Program-made: the position numbers and the translations under genes
NCBI GenBank assembly: GCA_947458545.1
Contig: CANGYH010000001.1
Location: 806,001 to 870,000, forward strand
Length of the DNA: 64,000 bases
Source of the DNA: Cytophagaceae bacterium
GTDB lineage: Bacteria; Bacteroidota; Bacteroidia; Cytophagales; Flexibacteraceae
Direction of reading: 5' to 3'
Shown here: piece after piece, positions 34,304 through 42,660 of the stretch
Layout: each line of letters opens with the position of its first letter
Position numbering within the stretch: position 1 is the stretch's first letter
The notes under the pieces: model-generated
The model's database searches: none
What the model was told of the DNA's origin: nothing
Seen by the model: only the letters and a program-made list of their open reading frames with translations

Positions 34304-36739
34304 ATGCGCACCTTTGTACTTTGCAGGCCCGCACGCGCGTTTGCACCCGTGGGGCTTAGCCTGGCCGTTAGCGACGTGATTAGCAGATTCTTTGTACTTC
34401 TGGCTCTTTGTGGCCTGACCTGGCCCGGCCTGGCAAAGGCCCAAAATGGGGTTACGCCCGGGCAGTGGCGTTATCATGCCTACTTTGGGCGAGATACCCT
34501 GCTGGCCCTGAGCCCGAGCACCGTCTATACCAGCTTTGGCAACTGTATCATGACCTACGACCGGGCTACCGGCGAGCTGGATGTGCTATCAAAGATTAAT
34601 GGCCTCTCTGAGGTAAACGTTACGGCCATGACCCATGCCTATGACCGGGATCTGCTGGCCGTGGGCTACCGGTCGGGCACGGTAGACCTTTTGGTGGGCG
34701 AGCGGGTCTTTACGCTGGATGCCTTGCAACGGGCCGACATCATAGGCGACAAGGCCATCTTGGGCATAGACATTATAGACCGGTTTGCCTTTGTGACGGG
34801 CAGCTTCGGCTTCTTTGTAATTGATATTAACCGGCGCGAAATCCGCTTTAGCAACACGGCTATGGACCCAACCGGGCAAAACCGCCCTGTGACGGTGCGC
34901 GGTACTTGCCGCCAAGGCGGGCGCTACTACTTTGCCACCAGCATCGGTATCTTATCGGTACCCGTGGAGGCTAACCTGCAAGACATCAGGCAGTTTCGGG
35001 TAGAGGCACCGAGCGCCAGCAACGGGTTGCCCATCAACGGCGGCTCGCTGAAGGCAGTGGGTACCGAAGGGCAGCGTGTGTATGCCGTCTTTGAGCAGGG
35101 GGGCATTTTTGCCCGCAACGACACCACCAACGTATGGGAGATTGTACCTGGCATTGCTAGCTTGCCCTTCAGGAACCTGAGAGGGGTGGCCGGCAGGCTG
35201 CTGCTGACGGCAGGCTCGGAGATTTACCGCATACAAGGCCGCAGCTTTACCCAATTGGCTCCGACGGATACCTTGCTGGCCACCCCCTATGTAGCCTTGC
35301 AAGACCGCGATGACGAGGTTTGGGCTGCCAGCCTGGCCGGTGGCCTTGTGCAAATACGGGGCACGCAGACACGTGCCTTTGAAACGAGCAGCCCACCCTT
35401 CCAGGTGGCGTTTAAGCTGTTTGGCTATCAAGACCGGGTTGTGGCCGTGGCGGGGGGGTTCAGCAGTAGCGCTGGGGTGCAATTGGGCCGCCGGGAGGGG
35501 GTAGGGATTTTTACGCCGGGCGGATGGATCCGCTATGGAGCCACGTTGCAGGGCTTAAGCCGCCCAGTGTTCGACATAAGCGACGTGGCTTACGATAAGC
35601 GTACGCAGAGCCTGTACTTTGGCACGTATGGCAACGGAGTCTGCGTGATACCTGACGACAACCGGCAACGCTCGTATTGCATTACCGATACCTCGCGCAG
35701 GCGAGACGGGAACCGGTTTTTCAACGCATTCGGGCAGGGGCTTGGGGTGCGCGTACCGTCTATTACGGTGGATCGGAATGGTAATTTATGGGCCACCAAC
35801 TTTGCCGACTCGGCGTTCCACCTGAGAGACCGAGACAACAAGTGGTTTGCCTACGTGCCACCACCCGCCAACAGGGCAGCACTGGTAGAGGTTAAGCTAG
35901 ACGACCAGTTTAACCAATACCTGCGCGCAAGGCCTGGTGCCTCGCAGGGCAACAACTCGCTGGCTATCAGGAGTGCAGATGGTACACGGTGGGGCTACAT
36001 CAACCGCAACCTAAACTCGGGCAACCTGCCCGACCCTGACATTTACGACCATGCCATAGACAGGCAAGGCGCCCTTTGGCTTGCAACGGGTGCGGGGCTC
36101 GGGGTGCTTTACAACCCGACGATCGTCTTCCCCACCAACCCGGCAGACCCTGCCCGGACTACGCCCCCCTTTAACGTTACGCTGCCCATTTTTGATGGAC
36201 GGCCCTTGCTGGAGAACGACATATGCACGGCCCTGGTGCTAGACGGCGGAGACCGTAAATGGGTAGGTACGCGCACCAGCGGCGTATGGCTCTTCGACAA
36301 AGACGTGTCTCAGGTGCTGGCACACTATACGGCCGACAACTCGCCTTTGCCGAGCAACAGCGTGGTAGATATGGCCATGGTGCCCGCCAGCGGCGAGCTG
36401 TTCGTCTCTACGGAGAACGGGTTGGTGAGCCTCTCTACCCTGGCCACCGACGCCAGCCTGCGCGAGAGCGAGAATAGCTGCGTGAAGGTTTTTCCGAACC
36501 CAGTGCGGCCAGACTACAAGGGCTCTATAGGCATAGAATGCTTGCCAGATAATGCCGTGGTGAAGATTACCGACGCGGCCGGCAGGCTGGTGTACGAGAA
36601 CCGGGCCGCAGGCGGTGGCCTGATCTGGAACGGCTACGACTACCTGGGGCGCAGGCCGCAGCCGGGCGTTTATCTTGTCTATGCCACGACAGAGGATCGC
36701 AGCACTCGGGTTGTGGGTCGTTTTGCCATCATCGAATAG
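34304..36739 (+). CDS. porZ: PorZ-like beta-propeller protein of the T9SS
   Basis: A protein of 811 residues. The N-terminal propeller begins WRYHAYFGRDTLLALSPSTVYTSFGN and is followed by blades with LSKINGLSEVNVTAM, the pattern of PorZ, part of the outer-membrane attachment complex that supplies anionic LPS to secreted cargo in Porphyromonas. A second propeller of two-component-regulator type (LWATNFADSAFHL, ALWLATGAGLGVL) follows, and the C terminus (VKVFPNPVRPDYKG to GRFAIIE) is itself a type A sorting domain, as in PorZ. The signal peptide lies at about 25-46 (VISRFFVLLALCGLTWPGLAKAQ), unusually far from the ATG; a GTG at 34376 may be the true start. Confidence 0.85.
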   Translation: MRTFVLCRPARAFAPVGLSLAVSDVISRFFVLLALCGLTWPGLAKAQNGVTPGQWRYHAYFGRDTLLALSPSTVYTSFGNCIMTYDRATGELDVLSKINGLSEVNVTAMTHAYDRDLLAVGYRSGTVDLLVGERVFTLDALQRADIIGDKAILGIDIIDRFAFVTGSFGFFVIDINRREIRFSNTAMDPTGQNRPVTVRGTCRQGGRYYFATSIGILSVPVEANLQDIRQFRVEAPSASNGLPINGGSLKAVGTEGQRVYAVFEQGGIFARNDTTNVWEIVPGIASLPFRNLRGVAGRLLLTAGSEIYRIQGRSFTQLAPTDTLLATPYVALQDRDDEVWAASLAGGLVQIRGTQTRAFETSSPPFQVAFKLFGYQDRVVAVAGGFSSSAGVQLGRREGVGIFTPGGWIRYGATLQGLSRPVFDISDVAYDKRTQSLYFGTYGNGVCVIPDDNRQRSYCITDTSRRRDGNRFFNAFGQGLGVRVPSITVDRNGNLWATNFADSAFHLRDRDNKWFAYVPPPANRAALVEVKLDDQFNQYLRARPGASQGNNSLAIRSADGTRWGYINRNLNSGNLPDPDIYDHAIDRQGALWLATGAGLGVLYNPTIVFPTNPADPARTTPPFNVTLPIFDGRPLLENDICTALVLDGGDRKWVGTRTSGVWLFDKDVSQVLAHYTADNSPLPSNSVVDMAMVPASGELFVSTENGLVSLSTLATDASLRESENSCVKVFPNPVRPDYKGSIGIECLPDNAVVKITDAAGRLVYENRAAGGGLIWNGYDYLGRRPQPGVYLVYATTEDRSTRVVGRFAIIE

Positions 36740-36784
36740 CGGGCGGGATTTTCTGCCGCCCTTGGGTGCGACCTTTGCCCGCAG

Positions 36785-37345
36785 ATGAGACAGTTGTTTT
36801 GGATGGCCCTACTGGTAGGAGCCTGGGGTTGCAACCAGGCTACAGACCCGGCGGCCGACAAGAAGGCCCGGCAAAAAAGCCCCTACTTCGACATGGTGGG
36901 TTTTATGAGCCAGCTTGAGCGCAACAGCAAGGGCATGGCCTTGCGCAAACGCGCCTTGATGGGCGACAAGTACGAAGAAAAGACCCTGAAGAACCCAGAA
37001 CTGCGCCGCGAGCTGGGCATCTTTTTTGCCGCTGACTTGCGCAAGCCCGCCTGGCAAGGCGTGTACCACACTGAGCGGCATGGAGCCAATACCACCTACA
37101 CGGCCCGCAACGACAAGCCCGAGCTACGCCTGCTGGTGGTGGGCGCCGATAGCGCAGGCCGCGTGGCACGCCTAGACCTGCATATGCTACAAGACAACTA
37201 CCTCTATAGCAGCGATGCCTCGGGCTCGCTGTATGTGCGCTATGACGGGGGCAAGCCCAAACTAGACTCTGTAGCCTTGAGCGGCACGCAACGCATCGTT
37301 TTTGGGTCTCCGTTTATCTATACCCTCCAGGGCAAGTTTTTGTAA
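36785..37345 (+). CDS. Lipoprotein of unknown function
   Basis: A protein of 186 residues, with signal peptide MRQLFWMALLVGAWGC and lipidated Cys16. The mature part is basic in its first half (KALMGDKYEEKTLKNPELRRELG region) and beta-rich later. No family is recognised. GACCTTTG, one base off the -7 consensus, ends seven bases before the start codon. One base separates its stop from the next start, so it is co-transcribed with the LuxC-type reductase. Confidence 0.72.
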   Translation: MRQLFWMALLVGAWGCNQATDPAADKKARQKSPYFDMVGFMSQLERNSKGMALRKRALMGDKYEEKTLKNPELRRELGIFFAADLRKPAWQGVYHTERHGANTTYTARNDKPELRLLVVGADSAGRVARLDLHMLQDNYLYSSDASGSLYVRYDGGKPKLDSVALSGTQRIVFGSPFIYTLQGKFL

Positions 37346-37346
37346 G

Positions 37347-38378
37347 ATGGCCACTACCCTTCCCCTGGCAGAGCGCATAGCGGGCCTGGCCTGGCTGGGC
37401 CTGGGCCTGCAAAACCTATTGGCCGACGAGGGCCGATTTGCGGCTCTGGCCCGGCAGGCCTACCTAGCCAGCAACTGGTTTACAGAAGATAACGTCCGCC
37501 TGGCCCTAGAACAGGCCGCCGCTGCGCTGACGCAAGAGCGTCTGTTGGCCTGGACGAAACCCTACCATCTGGAGCCAAACGTGCCCAAGCGGGTAGGCCT
37601 GGTACTGGCAGGCAACCTGCCGCTTGTGGGCTGGGCAGATGTGCTGGCCGTGCTGGTGGCGGGCCATCGGGCATTGATCAAACCGTCTGGGCAAGATGAG
37701 GTACTGTTGAAGGCTGTGCTGGCAGAGCTTGCCATGGTAGCGCCAGAGCTATCGGCCCAGGCAGAGCTCGTAGAGCGCCTTAAAGAGCCCGATGCGGTGA
37801 TTGCAACGGGTGGCAACAATACGGCTCGCTACTTTGAGGCCTACTTTGGGCGCTATCCCCACATCATCCGCAAGAACCGCAACAGTGTGGCCGTGCTGAC
37901 GGGCCATGAGACGGATGAAGAGATGGCACAACTTGGGGCAGACGTTTTTACCTACTTTGGCCTGGGTTGCCGTTCGGTAAGTTGTGTGCTGGTGCCCGCA
38001 GATTATGAGGTTGGCAGGCTGGCCAAAGCCTTTTTGCCGTTTGCACACTTGGTAGATCACCACAAGTATGCAGGCAACTTAGACTACCACAAGGCCATCT
38101 TTTTGATGAACCTAGACAAGTTTTATGACCTTGGCGTGGTGCTGGTACGCGAAGAGGACAAGCTTTACAGTCCGCTATCTGTGCTGAACCTGGTGCGGTA
38201 CCAAAGCCCGGCCGATGCGGCGGCCTGGCTGGAAGATCGCCTGGCGGATATTCAGGTGGTGGTGGGCTCTGCGGAGATTTATAGGGGGGCGCTGCCGTTG
38301 GGCAGCAGCCAACGGCCGGGCCTGGCAGACTATGCTGATGGTATAGATACTTTGGCTTGGTTGGATGGATTGGAGTAG
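37347..38378 (+). CDS. Acyl-CoA reductase, LuxC family
   Basis: NADPH-dependent reductase of 343 residues that turns acyl-CoA or activated acyl groups into aldehydes. The typical blocks are present: GLVLAGNLPLVGWADVLAVLVAGHRALIK, VIATGGNNTARYFEAYFG, IIRKNRNSVAVLTG, and FTYFGLGCRSVSCVLVP with the catalytic Cys. In other Bacteroidota this gene often stands next to a ferredoxin and serine biosynthesis genes; here it follows a lipoprotein. Start ATG 37347 by spacing to the upstream stop. Fatty aldehyde production in this clade has no settled role. Confidence 0.88.
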   Translation: MATTLPLAERIAGLAWLGLGLQNLLADEGRFAALARQAYLASNWFTEDNVRLALEQAAAALTQERLLAWTKPYHLEPNVPKRVGLVLAGNLPLVGWADVLAVLVAGHRALIKPSGQDEVLLKAVLAELAMVAPELSAQAELVERLKEPDAVIATGGNNTARYFEAYFGRYPHIIRKNRNSVAVLTGHETDEEMAQLGADVFTYFGLGCRSVSCVLVPADYEVGRLAKAFLPFAHLVDHHKYAGNLDYHKAIFLMNLDKFYDLGVVLVREEDKLYSPLSVLNLVRYQSPADAAAWLEDRLADIQVVVGSAEIYRGALPLGSSQRPGLADYADGIDTLAWLDGLE

Positions 38379-38413
38379 CGAACTAGTATCATCTGACAAG
38401 CCACTAGTTCGCT
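38377..38413 (+). other. 11-bp inverted repeat after the LuxC-type gene
   Basis: AGCGAACTAGT (38377-38387) and ACTAGTTCGCT (38403-38413) are a perfect inverted pair with a 15-base loop, beginning on the stop codon. No T tract follows, so it is a weak terminator at best; it may mark the edge of the adjoining repeat. Confidence 0.5.
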
Positions 38414-38420
38414 GGAGGGA

Positions 38421-38490
38421 CGCACCCCCTCACCCCTCAGCCCCCTTCTCTGCTCTATGACCAGAATCCCTCCTGGGGAGAGGGGGAGCA
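38421..38490. repeat. Intergenic 70-base repeat, copy A
   Basis: Starts CGCACCCCCT and ends AGGGGGAGCA. Ungapped comparison by eye with copy C (62289-62358) gives 62 of 70 identical bases. The ends are partly complementary, so it can fold as a long imperfect hairpin. It lies between convergent genes. Confidence 0.7.
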
Positions 38491-38532
38491 GAAGAATCAT
38501 GATCATTAAAAAAAATACCAAGTTGATAACCT

Positions 38533-39687
38533 CTACTCGGCGTAGCGCTGGACGAGGTCTTTGGAGATGACCTTGTCTGACAGGATGACGAGGCGCTCTA
38601 TGACGTTGCGCAGCTCGCGGATGTTGCCTGTAAAGGGCAGCGATTGCAGGTAGGCCAGGGCATCGGTGGCGATGGACTTGGGGGGCATGCCGTAGTCTTT
38701 GCAGACGGTGGCTAAAAAATGCTCTGCCAGGGCAGGGATATCGTCTCGGCGATCGGCGAGGCTGGGGACGCGAATGACAATGACGGAGAGGCGGTGGTAT
38801 AGGTCTTCTCGGAAGCGGCCCGCGGCAATTTCTTCTTTCAGGTTTTTGTTGGTGGCGGCCAGCACACGTACATCTACGGGTATGTCCTTTTCGCCGCCGA
38901 CGCGGGTGATGCGGTGCTCTTGGAGGGCGCGCAGCACTTTGGCCTGGGCCGAGAGGGACATGTCGCCGATTTCATCCAGGAAAAGGGTGGCCTGGTGGGC
39001 CTGCTCAAATTTGCCTACACGCTGCTTGACGGCGGAGGTGAAGGAGCCTTTCTCGTGCCCGAAGAGCTCGGATTCTATAAGCTCAGAGGGGATGGCGGCA
39101 CAGTTTACCTCTACAAGTGGGCGGCCGGCGCGGGCGGAGTTGGCGTGAATGGCCCGGGCCACGAGCTCTTTGCCGGCGCCATTGGGGCCTGTGATAAGTA
39201 CCCTTGCATCAGTGGGGGCTACGCGCAAGATGGTGTCTCGCACCTCTTGCAAGGCTGGCCCCTGGCCAATCATTTCGTCTTTGACCTGAACGCGCTGGCG
39301 TAGCTGGACGGTCTCTTGGACGAGGTCCTTCTTCTCTACGGCATTGCGTACGGCTACGAGCAGTCGGTTGAGGTCAGGTGGCTTGGTGATGAAATCGAAC
39401 GCGCCGAGTTTGGTGGCCTCTACGGCCAACTGGACGGTGCCGTGGGCAGAGAACATGATAAACTCGCCGGGCAGGCCCTCGCGTTTGGCTTGCTGGAGCA
39501 CCTCGATGCCGTCCATGCGGGGCATTTTTACGTCGCAGAGCACGACGTCGAAGGCTTCTTCGGCCAGGCGGCGGAGGGCTTCCTGGCCATCTTTGGCTTC
39601 AGCGACGGTGTGGCCTTCGAATTCAAAAATTTCTCGCACGGTGGTGCGGATGGACGATTCGTCGTCTACGACAAGGATTTTGGACAC
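38533..39687 (-). CDS. NtrC-like response regulator (REC-AAA+) without HTH domain
   Basis: A protein of 384 residues. Receiver domain 1-120 with Asp8, Asp9, phospho-acceptor Asp52 in VVLCDVKMPRMDG and Lys102. AAA+ domain of about 137-370: Walker A is GPNGAGKE instead of GESGTGKE, Walker B FLDEIGDMSL, sensor region VRVLAATNKNL. The sigma54-contact loop GAFTGA reads GSFTSA (214-219, bases 39031-39048). The chain ends soon after FTGNIRELRNVIERLVIL, without the Fis-type DNA-binding helix. GTG start at 39687. Whether it activates sigma54 is doubtful. No sensor kinase is adjacent. Confidence 0.88.
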   Translation of the reverse strand: MSKILVVDDESSIRTTVREIFEFEGHTVAEAKDGQEALRRLAEEAFDVVLCDVKMPRMDGIEVLQQAKREGLPGEFIMFSAHGTVQLAVEATKLGAFDFITKPPDLNRLLVAVRNAVEKKDLVQETVQLRQRVQVKDEMIGQGPALQEVRDTILRVAPTDARVLITGPNGAGKELVARAIHANSARAGRPLVEVNCAAIPSELIESELFGHEKGSFTSAVKQRVGKFEQAHQATLFLDEIGDMSLSAQAKVLRALQEHRITRVGGEKDIPVDVRVLAATNKNLKEEIAAGRFREDLYHRLSVIVIRVPSLADRRDDIPALAEHFLATVCKDYGMPPKSIATDALAYLQSLPFTGNIRELRNVIERLVILSDKVISKDLVQRYAE

Positions 39688-39735
39688 GGGTATTGGGCGG
39701 CGGGTAATAGAATGTGTAGCTGTGCGTGAGGTGAG

Positions 39736-39781
39736 CCCCCTCACCCCCAATCCATTCTCCCCCTGTATGGGAGAGGGGGAG
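39736..39781. repeat. Divergent relative of the intergenic repeat, copy B
   Basis: Shares CCCCCTCACCCC at the left and GAGAGGGGGAG at the right with copies A and C but has a shorter middle. CTCCCCCT and AGGGGGAG can pair. It lies between the divergent NtrC-like and enoyl-CoA hydratase genes. Confidence 0.5.
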
Positions 39782-39904
39782 TATTTGGCGCTGAGGACGA
39801 CTATGCCTGAATAAAATCGAATTGCTGTGTTAGTAAGCAAAAGTAGAGCCAAGTTTGCGGGGAGGGGCTAGTTTTGGGCCAGCACACAGCCTGAACCTAA
39901 AATT

Positions 39905-40684
39905 TTGGAACCTGTACTCTATACCCTGCAAGGCCGGAGGGCCACCATCACGCTGAACCGGGGCGACAAGCGCAATGCGCTGGACGCCGCCCTGACCCTG
40001 GCCATTGCCCAAGCTATAACCCAGGCAGAAACCGACGGGGCCAAGGTGGTGGTATTGCAAGGAGCCGGCCCAGCCTTTTGCGCCGGTGCAGACTTGGCAC
40101 ATATGCAGCGGCTGACAAGCTTTACGCCGGAAGAAAACCTGGCAGACAGCCGTGCCCTGAAGGATATGCTGCTGGCTATTTGGCAGAGCCCCTGCGTGGT
40201 GGTGGCTAAGGTGCATGGGCCTGCTATTGCCGGTGGGTGTGGCCTGGCCTCGGTGTGCGACGTGGTGCTGGCCTCTGACCAGGCCGTGTTTGGCTACCCA
40301 GAGACGCGCATTGGTTTTTTGCCGGCAATTGTAGCCGTGTTTGGGGTGCAAAAGTTTGGCACAGGTCGGATTGGGCCCTACTTGTTGGCAGGCAAACCTT
40401 TTGGTGCGGCCGAGGCGCTTGCCCTGGGCCTGGTGACCAAGGTTGTAGCTGCCGATGCGTTGGACGAAGCCACCGATGCCTACTGTGCGGATTTGGAGCG
40501 GGGCACCAGTGCCCAGAGCCTGGCCGCTACCAAACGGCTTGTGCGTATGGCAGAAGGCAGCCTAAATGAAAAACTGGAGCTGGCGTGCCGCATGAACATG
40601 GAGACCCGGCAAACAGTAGACTTTAGGCGCGGGATTGCGGCGGTGCTGGCAAAGGAGAAAATTGATTGGGAAGTAAAAATATAA
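39905..40684 (+). CDS. Enoyl-CoA hydratase / methylglutaconyl-CoA hydratase-like
   Basis: Crotonase-fold enzyme of 259 residues. ITLNRGDKRNALDAALT opens the fold, GAGPAFCAGADLAHMQRL forms the oxyanion loop, and VHGPAIAGGCGLASVCDVVLAS with FGYPETRIGFLPAIV carries the catalytic Glu region. It probably hydrates enoyl-CoA in fatty acid or leucine breakdown; substrate choice is open. The start is TTG at 39905, the only plausible start before the first conserved strand; AAATTTTG overlaps it. It stands alone between repeat copy B and a heptamer repeat. Confidence 0.87.
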   Translation: MEPVLYTLQGRRATITLNRGDKRNALDAALTLAIAQAITQAETDGAKVVVLQGAGPAFCAGADLAHMQRLTSFTPEENLADSRALKDMLLAIWQSPCVVVAKVHGPAIAGGCGLASVCDVVLASDQAVFGYPETRIGFLPAIVAVFGVQKFGTGRIGPYLLAGKPFGAAEALALGLVTKVVAADALDEATDAYCADLERGTSAQSLAATKRLVRMAEGSLNEKLELACRMNMETRQTVDFRRGIAAVLAKEKIDWEVKI

Positions 40685-40686
40685 GA

Positions 40687-40714
40687 AGATAATAGATAAA
40701 AGATAAGAGATAAA
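40687..40714. repeat. Four tandem heptamers AGATAAN
   Basis: AGATAA recurs at 40687, 40694, 40701 and 40708, exactly seven bases apart, in an A+T-rich stretch between two convergent genes. It begins three bases after the hydratase stop. Confidence 0.75.
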
Positions 40715-40759
40715 AAATACGAATTTGGAGGAGTTGGCCTTAGTGGACCCGTGTTGTGG

Positions 40760-41380
40760 TTAGAGGAGGGCGTCTATGAGGGCTTGCCATGCGGAGGGGG
40801 TTAGCACGGTTTGCCATAGGAGGCCGTATAGGGCACCTGCAATGTGGGCCTCGTGGTTGACGTTGCCTTGCATTTGGCGCCCAAGGAAGTAGCTGTAAGC
40901 CAGGTAACCGATGCCTACCCATACGCCCGGCAAGCAAATGGCAAAGTAGAGGCAGATTTCTGCCATGGGGTTGAGCAGAATGGTGGCAAACACCACGGCC
41001 TCTACACCGCCGCTGGCGCCGAGGGTGGCGTAGTTTGGGTCGTTTCTTTGGCGGATGTAACTGGGCAGGTTGGCTACCACAATGCCGGAAAAGAAGAGCA
41101 GCGCCATGTACAGGCCGGGGCTGTCTAGCTGTAGCTCGTAGTAATTCTCTAAGGCGGCACCGAAGAAATAGAGCGTGAGCATATTGAAGGCCAGATGCCC
41201 CCAGTCTGCATGGATTAGGCCGGAGGTGAGCAGGGTGTAATATTTACCACTGCGCTGCAGGGCCCAGGGGCGCAGCGCCCAGCTTTGCAACACGCTGGGG
41301 CGCTGAAAAGCCCACAGGCTGACAGCAACAACCAAAGCGATGATCCAGAGGGTAACGGATGTGAATGGGCCTAACCACAT
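40760..41380 (-). CDS. Rhomboid-family intramembrane serine protease
   Basis: A protein of 206 residues with about six transmembrane helices. HADWGHLAFNMLTLYFFG is the conserved H-x2-N-block of the second helix; the nucleophile Ser lies in TLGASGGVEAVVF and the catalytic His in HEAHIAGALYGLL. ATG 41380 is chosen, since the longer frame from 41428 would overlap folK on the other strand. The substrate is unknown. Confidence 0.9.
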   Translation of the reverse strand: MWLGPFTSVTLWIIALVVAVSLWAFQRPSVLQSWALRPWALQRSGKYYTLLTSGLIHADWGHLAFNMLTLYFFGAALENYYELQLDSPGLYMALLFFSGIVVANLPSYIRQRNDPNYATLGASGGVEAVVFATILLNPMAEICLYFAICLPGVWVGIGYLAYSYFLGRQMQGNVNHEAHIAGALYGLLWQTVLTPSAWQALIDALL

Positions 41381-41408
41381 AAGCGATGCGCAATTGAGCG
41401 CCGTAAAG

Positions 41409-41924
41409 ATGCCCGGCAGGCGGCGCATCTATGTGGGGCTGGGGGGCAATGTGGGGCAAGTGCCCGAGGCCATGCGGCGCGCACTACACTTGCTGGAGGA
41501 GCGGGGTATGCAGCCTTTGGCCTTGAGCCGCCTCTACCAGACGGCACCTGTGGGGGGCATTGTCCAGGCCGACTATCTGAACGCTGTGGCTGCCCTAGAA
41601 ACAATAGCCACGCCCACAGAGGTATTGGGGCATCTGCTGGCCGTAGAAGCTGATTTGGGCCGCAACAGGGCGCAGGAGGAGCGCTGGGGGCCTCGGACTT
41701 TGGACCTAGACTATCTGCTAGACGAGGCATGGCCGTCTTTTGAATCTACTGTGCTTACGCTGCCCCACCCCAGGCTCTGGGAGCGGGCCTTTGTGGTGAT
41801 ACCGCTGGCTGACGTCTGGCCAACCTGCCCTGCACCAGATAGTAGGGCTATCACCGCCTGGGCATCTGAGATGCGCGGCGCTGGGGGGGTAACAGAGGTG
41901 GGGCAGCTAACGGAGATGCCATAA
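41409..41924 (+). CDS. folK: Dihydropteridine pyrophosphokinase (HPPK)
   Basis: Transfers pyrophosphate from ATP to 6-hydroxymethyl-dihydropterin in folate synthesis. A protein of 171 residues with IYVGLGGNVGQVPEAMRRAL at the start, YQTAPVGG and DYLNAVAALET, then RWGPRTLDLDYLLDE holding the two metal-binding Asp, and LPHPRLWERAFVVIPLADV. It is divergent from the rhomboid gene with only 28 bases between starts. Confidence 0.93.
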   Translation: MPGRRRIYVGLGGNVGQVPEAMRRALHLLEERGMQPLALSRLYQTAPVGGIVQADYLNAVAALETIATPTEVLGHLLAVEADLGRNRAQEERWGPRTLDLDYLLDEAWPSFESTVLTLPHPRLWERAFVVIPLADVWPTCPAPDSRAITAWASEMRGAGGVTEVGQLTEMP

Positions 41925-41961
41925 AAAAGCCAGACAGCCCTATATGGGCTGCCTGGCTTTT
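41925..41961. terminator. Bidirectional terminator
   Basis: AAAAGCCAGACAGCCC (41925-41940) pairs with GGGCTGCCTGGCTTTT (41946-41961) with one mismatch and a five-base loop; A tract before and T tract after. It separates folK from the convergent secreted protein gene. Confidence 0.88.
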
Positions 41962-41995
41962 GGATTATCCTGCCTTATGTGGGCTGGATTTGGCC

Positions 41996-42529
41996 CTATA
42001 GCCGAGACCAGGTAGCTACGGTTAGCTCGGGCTCGTATTGGTTGCGGTAGGTAGTAACGTCTACAATGGCAGAGCGGGGATTGCAGGCCATGACATTGTC
42101 GGCAAAGCCGGCCTCGATGAGGGGTCGCTCGCGGGTGCCGATGATTTCTTCGTAGCGGACTAGGAATTGCTCTTCGTAGGCGTGGTAGAGCTTCATAAAG
42201 TCGTAGAGTTGGCCACGGCTGAGCTCGCAGAGGTTTAATGGTGCTCCGTTGGCGTGGCGTACCTCAGCCCCAAAGCCTTGCACGAACTGGTTAAAATCTT
42301 TGCGCAGCTTATTGTATTGCGCCTCGAAGGCCTCGACATCTGCCTCTTTGACGCCGCGCATGCCTTTGACATTGCGCGCCTTCTCTTCCATATCCAGCTT
42401 GACACGGCGGTAAGTACGCAGCACATCAGCCTTTTGGATGAGGTTAGCGTCGGCCGGTGCCTGGGCCCAGGCCAAGGCAGGCAGCGCACATAGCAGGGCC
42501 AGCAGCAGCTTTGGTATAAGACCTTTCAT
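41996..42529 (-). CDS. Secreted protein of unknown function
   Basis: A protein of 177 residues with signal peptide MKGLIPKLLLALLCALPALAWAQ, which fixes the start at 42529. The mature part is helical and charged (TYRRVKLDMEEKARNVKGMRG, EAFEAQYNKLRKDFNQFVQGFG) and has two Cys near positions 110 and 157 (LNLCELSRGQ, VMACNPRSAIV) that could form a disulphide. No family recognised. It lies alone between a terminator and the divergent plsC. Confidence 0.7.
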   Translation of the reverse strand: MKGLIPKLLLALLCALPALAWAQAPADANLIQKADVLRTYRRVKLDMEEKARNVKGMRGVKEADVEAFEAQYNKLRKDFNQFVQGFGAEVRHANGAPLNLCELSRGQLYDFMKLYHAYEEQFLVRYEEIIGTRERPLIEAGFADNVMACNPRSAIVDVTTYRNQYEPELTVATWSRL

Positions 42530-42660
42530 ACAGGTAATTAGAAGGTGTTTGTGAGACTTGCGGAGATTGTTCTGCCGTAAATGTACCAACATGTAAGGAA
42601 TTTACGGAATGGCGCTAGGGTAAACACTACTTTTACGGCATTAATTTTTGGTTTTAGCGC

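Noticed and set aside
35450-35462. Run of seven G in porZ as a phase-variation tract
   Set aside because: Runs of this length occur by chance at this G+C, and the frame is intact; no second sign of slippage control.
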